From assembly GCA_002068415.1 (NCBI GenBank), contig MVZM01000011.1, positions 1 to 62,914 on the forward strand: a stretch of 62,914 nt of DNA, written 5' to 3'. The translations under genes were made by a program, and so were the position numbers. Shown piece after piece: positions 60,954 through 62,914 of this stretch (position 1 is the stretch's first letter; each line of letters starts with the position of its first letter). The stretch comes from Tenericutes bacterium ADurb.BinA124. Lineage in GTDB: Bacteria; Bacillota_I; Bacilli_A; ML615J-28; CAG-698. A model generated the notes under the pieces. That model ran no database searches, was not told the origin of the DNA, and saw nothing but the letters and a program-made list of their open reading frames with translations.

Positions 60954-61859
60954 TTTGAGGTAGTCATCTAATTGTAAGTTTGATTTAAAAATGGTTTGTG
61001 CTTGTTTTAAACCGGCAATAATTTCTTCCACAATCACATCCGGTGTTGAAGCACCGGCGGTGATACCGATTCGTTGATAGTTTGATAAATTTAAGCCATT
61101 TAAACCTTCAATGTTTTCTAAAAACAAGGTTGGTAAATGGGCTTTGTTTTCGCCCACATTTTTTAGCATTTTCGTGTTATTGCTGTTAGGATCACCGACC
61201 ACAATCAATAAATCGATTTGGTTTTTGTAGTCCATGATGGCGGTTTGGCGGGCTCTGGTGGCACTGCATACTTCTTCCCCAAGTTCTAATTGGGGAATGA
61301 AGATGCGTAAGCGCTGATAAAGGTCGAGGACATCAAGATAAGACATCGTTGTTTGGGTGGTGAGGATGGCTTTGGGATTGGGGGAGCGGAAAACTTCGTT
61401 TAAATTACTTTCCTTGGTAATTAAGATGATATCATCGGATAATCCGAGAACGCCTTCTGTTTCCGGGTGGTTTGTGACCCCATAAAAATAAACTTGATAT
61501 CCTTGGCTTTTTTTTAAGCTGATTAATTGATGAGTTTTGGCCACATAACGACATGTCGCATCAACAATATGTAAACCCTTTAATTGGGCTTGTTGATATA
61601 AATTATCACTAACACCATGGGCTGTAAAAATAACGGTTCCGCTTTCGATTGAAGCTAACATTTCGGTTCTAGTTTCGCCTTCTAATACGATTATCCCCTT
61701 TTGTTTGAAGGCATTAACAATGTTTTTATTATGGACAAGATGCCCAAGCATATAAAGAGGGCGCGGAATGTGCGGATCATTTATTGCTTTGTTGATAATA
61801 TTAATGGCTTTTGCGACGCCCATACATAGGCCTTGTGGTTTAATTTTGATTATTTCCAT
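60951..61859 (-). CDS. ispH: 4-hydroxy-3-methylbut-2-enyl diphosphate reductase
   Basis: Last enzyme of the MEP isoprenoid pathway, a [4Fe-4S] enzyme making IPP and DMAPP. About 302 residues. The cluster Cys residues are in GLCMGVAKAI, DATCRYVAKT and EVCSATRARQ; substrate His residues are in MLGHLVHNK and FTAHGVS. The ATG at 61859 follows GGTG at good spacing; the frame is open from a GTG at 61868. Its presence implies that the organism makes isoprenoids by the MEP route. Confidence 0.95.
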   Translation of the reverse strand: MEIIKIKPQGLCMGVAKAINIINKAINDPHIPRPLYMLGHLVHNKNIVNAFKQKGIIVLEGETRTEMLASIESGTVIFTAHGVSDNLYQQAQLKGLHIVDATCRYVAKTHQLISLKKSQGYQVYFYGVTNHPETEGVLGLSDDIILITKESNLNEVFRSPNPKAILTTQTTMSYLDVLDLYQRLRIFIPQLELGEEVCSATRARQTAIMDYKNQIDLLIVVGDPNSNNTKMLKNVGENKAHLPTLFLENIEGLNGLNLSNYQRIGITAGASTPDVIVEEIIAGLKQAQTIFKSNLQLDDYLK

Positions 61860-61873
61860 ACTAATCACCGAAG

Positions 61874-61945
61874 ATATTATACCATAGGATGAAAGGTTTT
61901 CCTAAAAAATACTGATGCGGTTTTTCCTTACTTATGGTATAATAT
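61874..61945. promoter_or_regulatory. divergent extended -10 promoters in inverted repeat
   Basis: TATGGTATAATAT occurs at 61933-61945 on the plus strand and, inverted, at 61886-61874. Each holds an extended -10 (TGGTATAAT) for its own gene: the epimerase on the right and ispH on the left. No convincing -35 is seen in either direction. Confidence 0.65.
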
Positions 61946-61963
61946 TTTTAAATGGAGGACGAT

Positions 61964-62845
61964 ATGAACTATACTATACAAAATGATGATATCCAAATCA
62001 CCGTTAGAACTTATGGGGCCGAGTTGATTTCTTTAAAAAGTAAGCAGGGAACGGAATATATTTGGCAACGTAAGCCCGAATTTTGGAATCGTTGCGCCCC
62101 GGTTTTATTTCCGGTGGTCGGCCGGCTTTTAGATAAATATACGATTATTAATAAGCAAAAATATGAAATGGATATTCATGGTTTTTTAAAGGATCAAGAG
62201 TTTAGCCTTTTATCGCAAACCAACCATCAATTGTCATTAATTAATCGTTTCAATGATGCTACTTTATCACAATACCCATTTAAATATGAAGCTGAAATTC
62301 ATTACACATTATCCAAAAAACAAGTGCGGACGGAATTCATTATTCGTAACATCGATGATAGTGAGTTGTTTTTCAATCTTGGGGGTCATCCGGCCATCAA
62401 TGTTCCCCTTTATAAGGATGAAGTTTTTACCGATTACACCATTACTTTTGAACACGAAGAAAGCTTTGATGCCCCGACTATTGAAAAAAACGGTACTCTT
62501 AATTTTGATGTCCCGGCGGCAACTTATCGACAATTAAAACATTTAAAACTCGATCGTTCGCTCTTTTTCTTAGACACCATTGTGATTCCGAAAATTAAAT
62601 CACGGATGGTAACATTAACGAATAAACAAAAGCAAGGGATTGTTTTTCGTTTTTTCAATTTTTCCACTTTTGCTATTTGGACGAGGTATCACCAACCGGC
62701 GCCCTTTGTTTGTTTGGAACCGTGGTGTGGTTATGGGGACCGTTATGATAGCGATCATGATTTTATGAAGAAAGATGACTTGCAAACATTACGGCCTCAG
62801 GCTGAATTTAGGGCCGGCTATGATATTGAAATACTGGAATGGTAG
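61964..62845 (+). CDS. aldose 1-epimerase-like protein (LacX type)
   Basis: About 293 residues of the galactose mutarotase fold. It has YGAELISLKSKQGTEYIWQ, WNRCAPVLFPVVGRL (substrate Arg/Pro), the catalytic-type His in DIHGF, LGGHPAINVP and a late CLEPWCGYGD with the catalytic Glu position. It resembles LacX and hexose-6-phosphate mutarotases rather than classical GalM. Start is ATG 61964, five bases after GGAGG. The stop codon lies inside the right terminal repeat, yet the protein looks complete. Confidence 0.87.
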   Translation: MNYTIQNDDIQITVRTYGAELISLKSKQGTEYIWQRKPEFWNRCAPVLFPVVGRLLDKYTIINKQKYEMDIHGFLKDQEFSLLSQTNHQLSLINRFNDATLSQYPFKYEAEIHYTLSKKQVRTEFIIRNIDDSELFFNLGGHPAINVPLYKDEVFTDYTITFEHEESFDAPTIEKNGTLNFDVPAATYRQLKHLKLDRSLFFLDTIVIPKIKSRMVTLTNKQKQGIVFRFFNFSTFAIWTRYHQPAPFVCLEPWCGYGDRYDSDHDFMKKDDLQTLRPQAEFRAGYDIEILEW

Positions 62846-62914
62846 TGTAAAGTTTTATTGGGTAAATAATAAATGAGATACTTATTAGAGTGGAGTTCTT
62901 AAATATTATTTGCT
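62841..62914. repeat. 74-bp terminal inverted repeat, right copy
   Basis: Exact inverted copy of bases 2-75. It begins at the last two bases of the final Trp codon of the epimerase gene and supplies that gene's TAG stop. Confidence 0.9.

Noticed and set aside
1..62914. Linear plasmid or phage with terminal inverted repeats
   Set aside because: The content is core housekeeping genes in chromosomal order; no replication, capsid or terminal-protein genes are present.
1..62914. Code-4 (TGA = Trp) mollicute
   Set aside because: Several genes end properly at TGA (spx, the membrane protein at 8356, relP) and Trp codons are TGG.

Overview
The window looks like a chromosomal segment of a moderately low-GC member of the Bacillota, class Bacilli, from a lineage close to the Mollicutes, Erysipelotrichales and related uncultured orders. 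This is inferred from gene content and order. Firmicute-type traits are T-box leaders before tyrS, trpS and pheST, RNase J, Spx, a small RelP-type alarmone synthetase, a UvrX/YolD pair, YlxR and YlxQ beside nusA, and a ComK-like protein. Two blocks follow Bacillus gene order: rpsD / fRMsr / cysteine desulfurase / thiI, and opp / spx / CYTH / relP / nadK. TGA works as a stop codon throughout, so this is not a code-4 mollicute. The OppF subunit carries a long coiled-coil insertion, which recalls mycoplasmal OppF.

Layout. 1-4500: PucR-type regulator, sugar-ABC ATPase (MsmX type), a ComK-like protein, pgk and tpiA. 4560-9660: rpsD with a structured leader, free-Met-sulfoxide reductase, cysteine desulfurase and thiI, a membrane protein and a SpoU methyltransferase. 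9670-16060: rubredoxin plus flavodiiron protein, UvrX-YolD, nitroreductase, MsrA and an amidase lipoprotein with Ig-like repeats, together an oxygen/oxidant/DNA-damage and cell-surface block. 16070-23190: nusA-ylxR-ylxQ-infB-rbfA without rimP, then uvrC and an exonuclease. 23260-28280: RNase J, HAD hydrolase, YhhN-like protein, peptide deformylase, UPF0223 and a pseudouridine synthase. 28280-34240: the rpsP-khpA-rimM-trmD-rplS ribosomal operon, interrupted by a zinc-type ArsR sensor and P1B ATPase. 34290-38030: M29 aminopeptidase, CcpA-like regulator, T-box and tyrS. 38070-43580: surface glycosylation genes (GtrA, GT2, YfhO, O-antigen-ligase-like). 43590-44820: trpS and its T-box. 44870-53870: an oligopeptide-type ABC transporter operon behind two cre-like sites. 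53880-57170: spx, CYTH, relP, nadK, clpP. 57240-60930: T-box and pheST. The end holds ispH (MEP isoprenoid pathway) and an aldose-1-epimerase-like gene.

The most unusual locus is the opp operon. OppA has bacterial Ig-like domains ahead of its binding domain. OppC carries about 310 residues forming seven RCC1-like repeats, a predicted complete beta-propeller, in the extracytoplasmic loop after TM1. OppF has about 375 residues of coiled coil between Walker A and the Q-loop. Together they suggest a peptide or solute importer with an added extracellular receptor or scaffold and a large cytoplasmic arm.

The two window ends carry the same 74-bp sequence in inverted orientation. This suggests that the contig lies between two oppositely oriented copies of a repeat, possibly insertion-sequence ends. 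No rRNA, tRNA, CRISPR array, prophage or complete transposase gene was seen.
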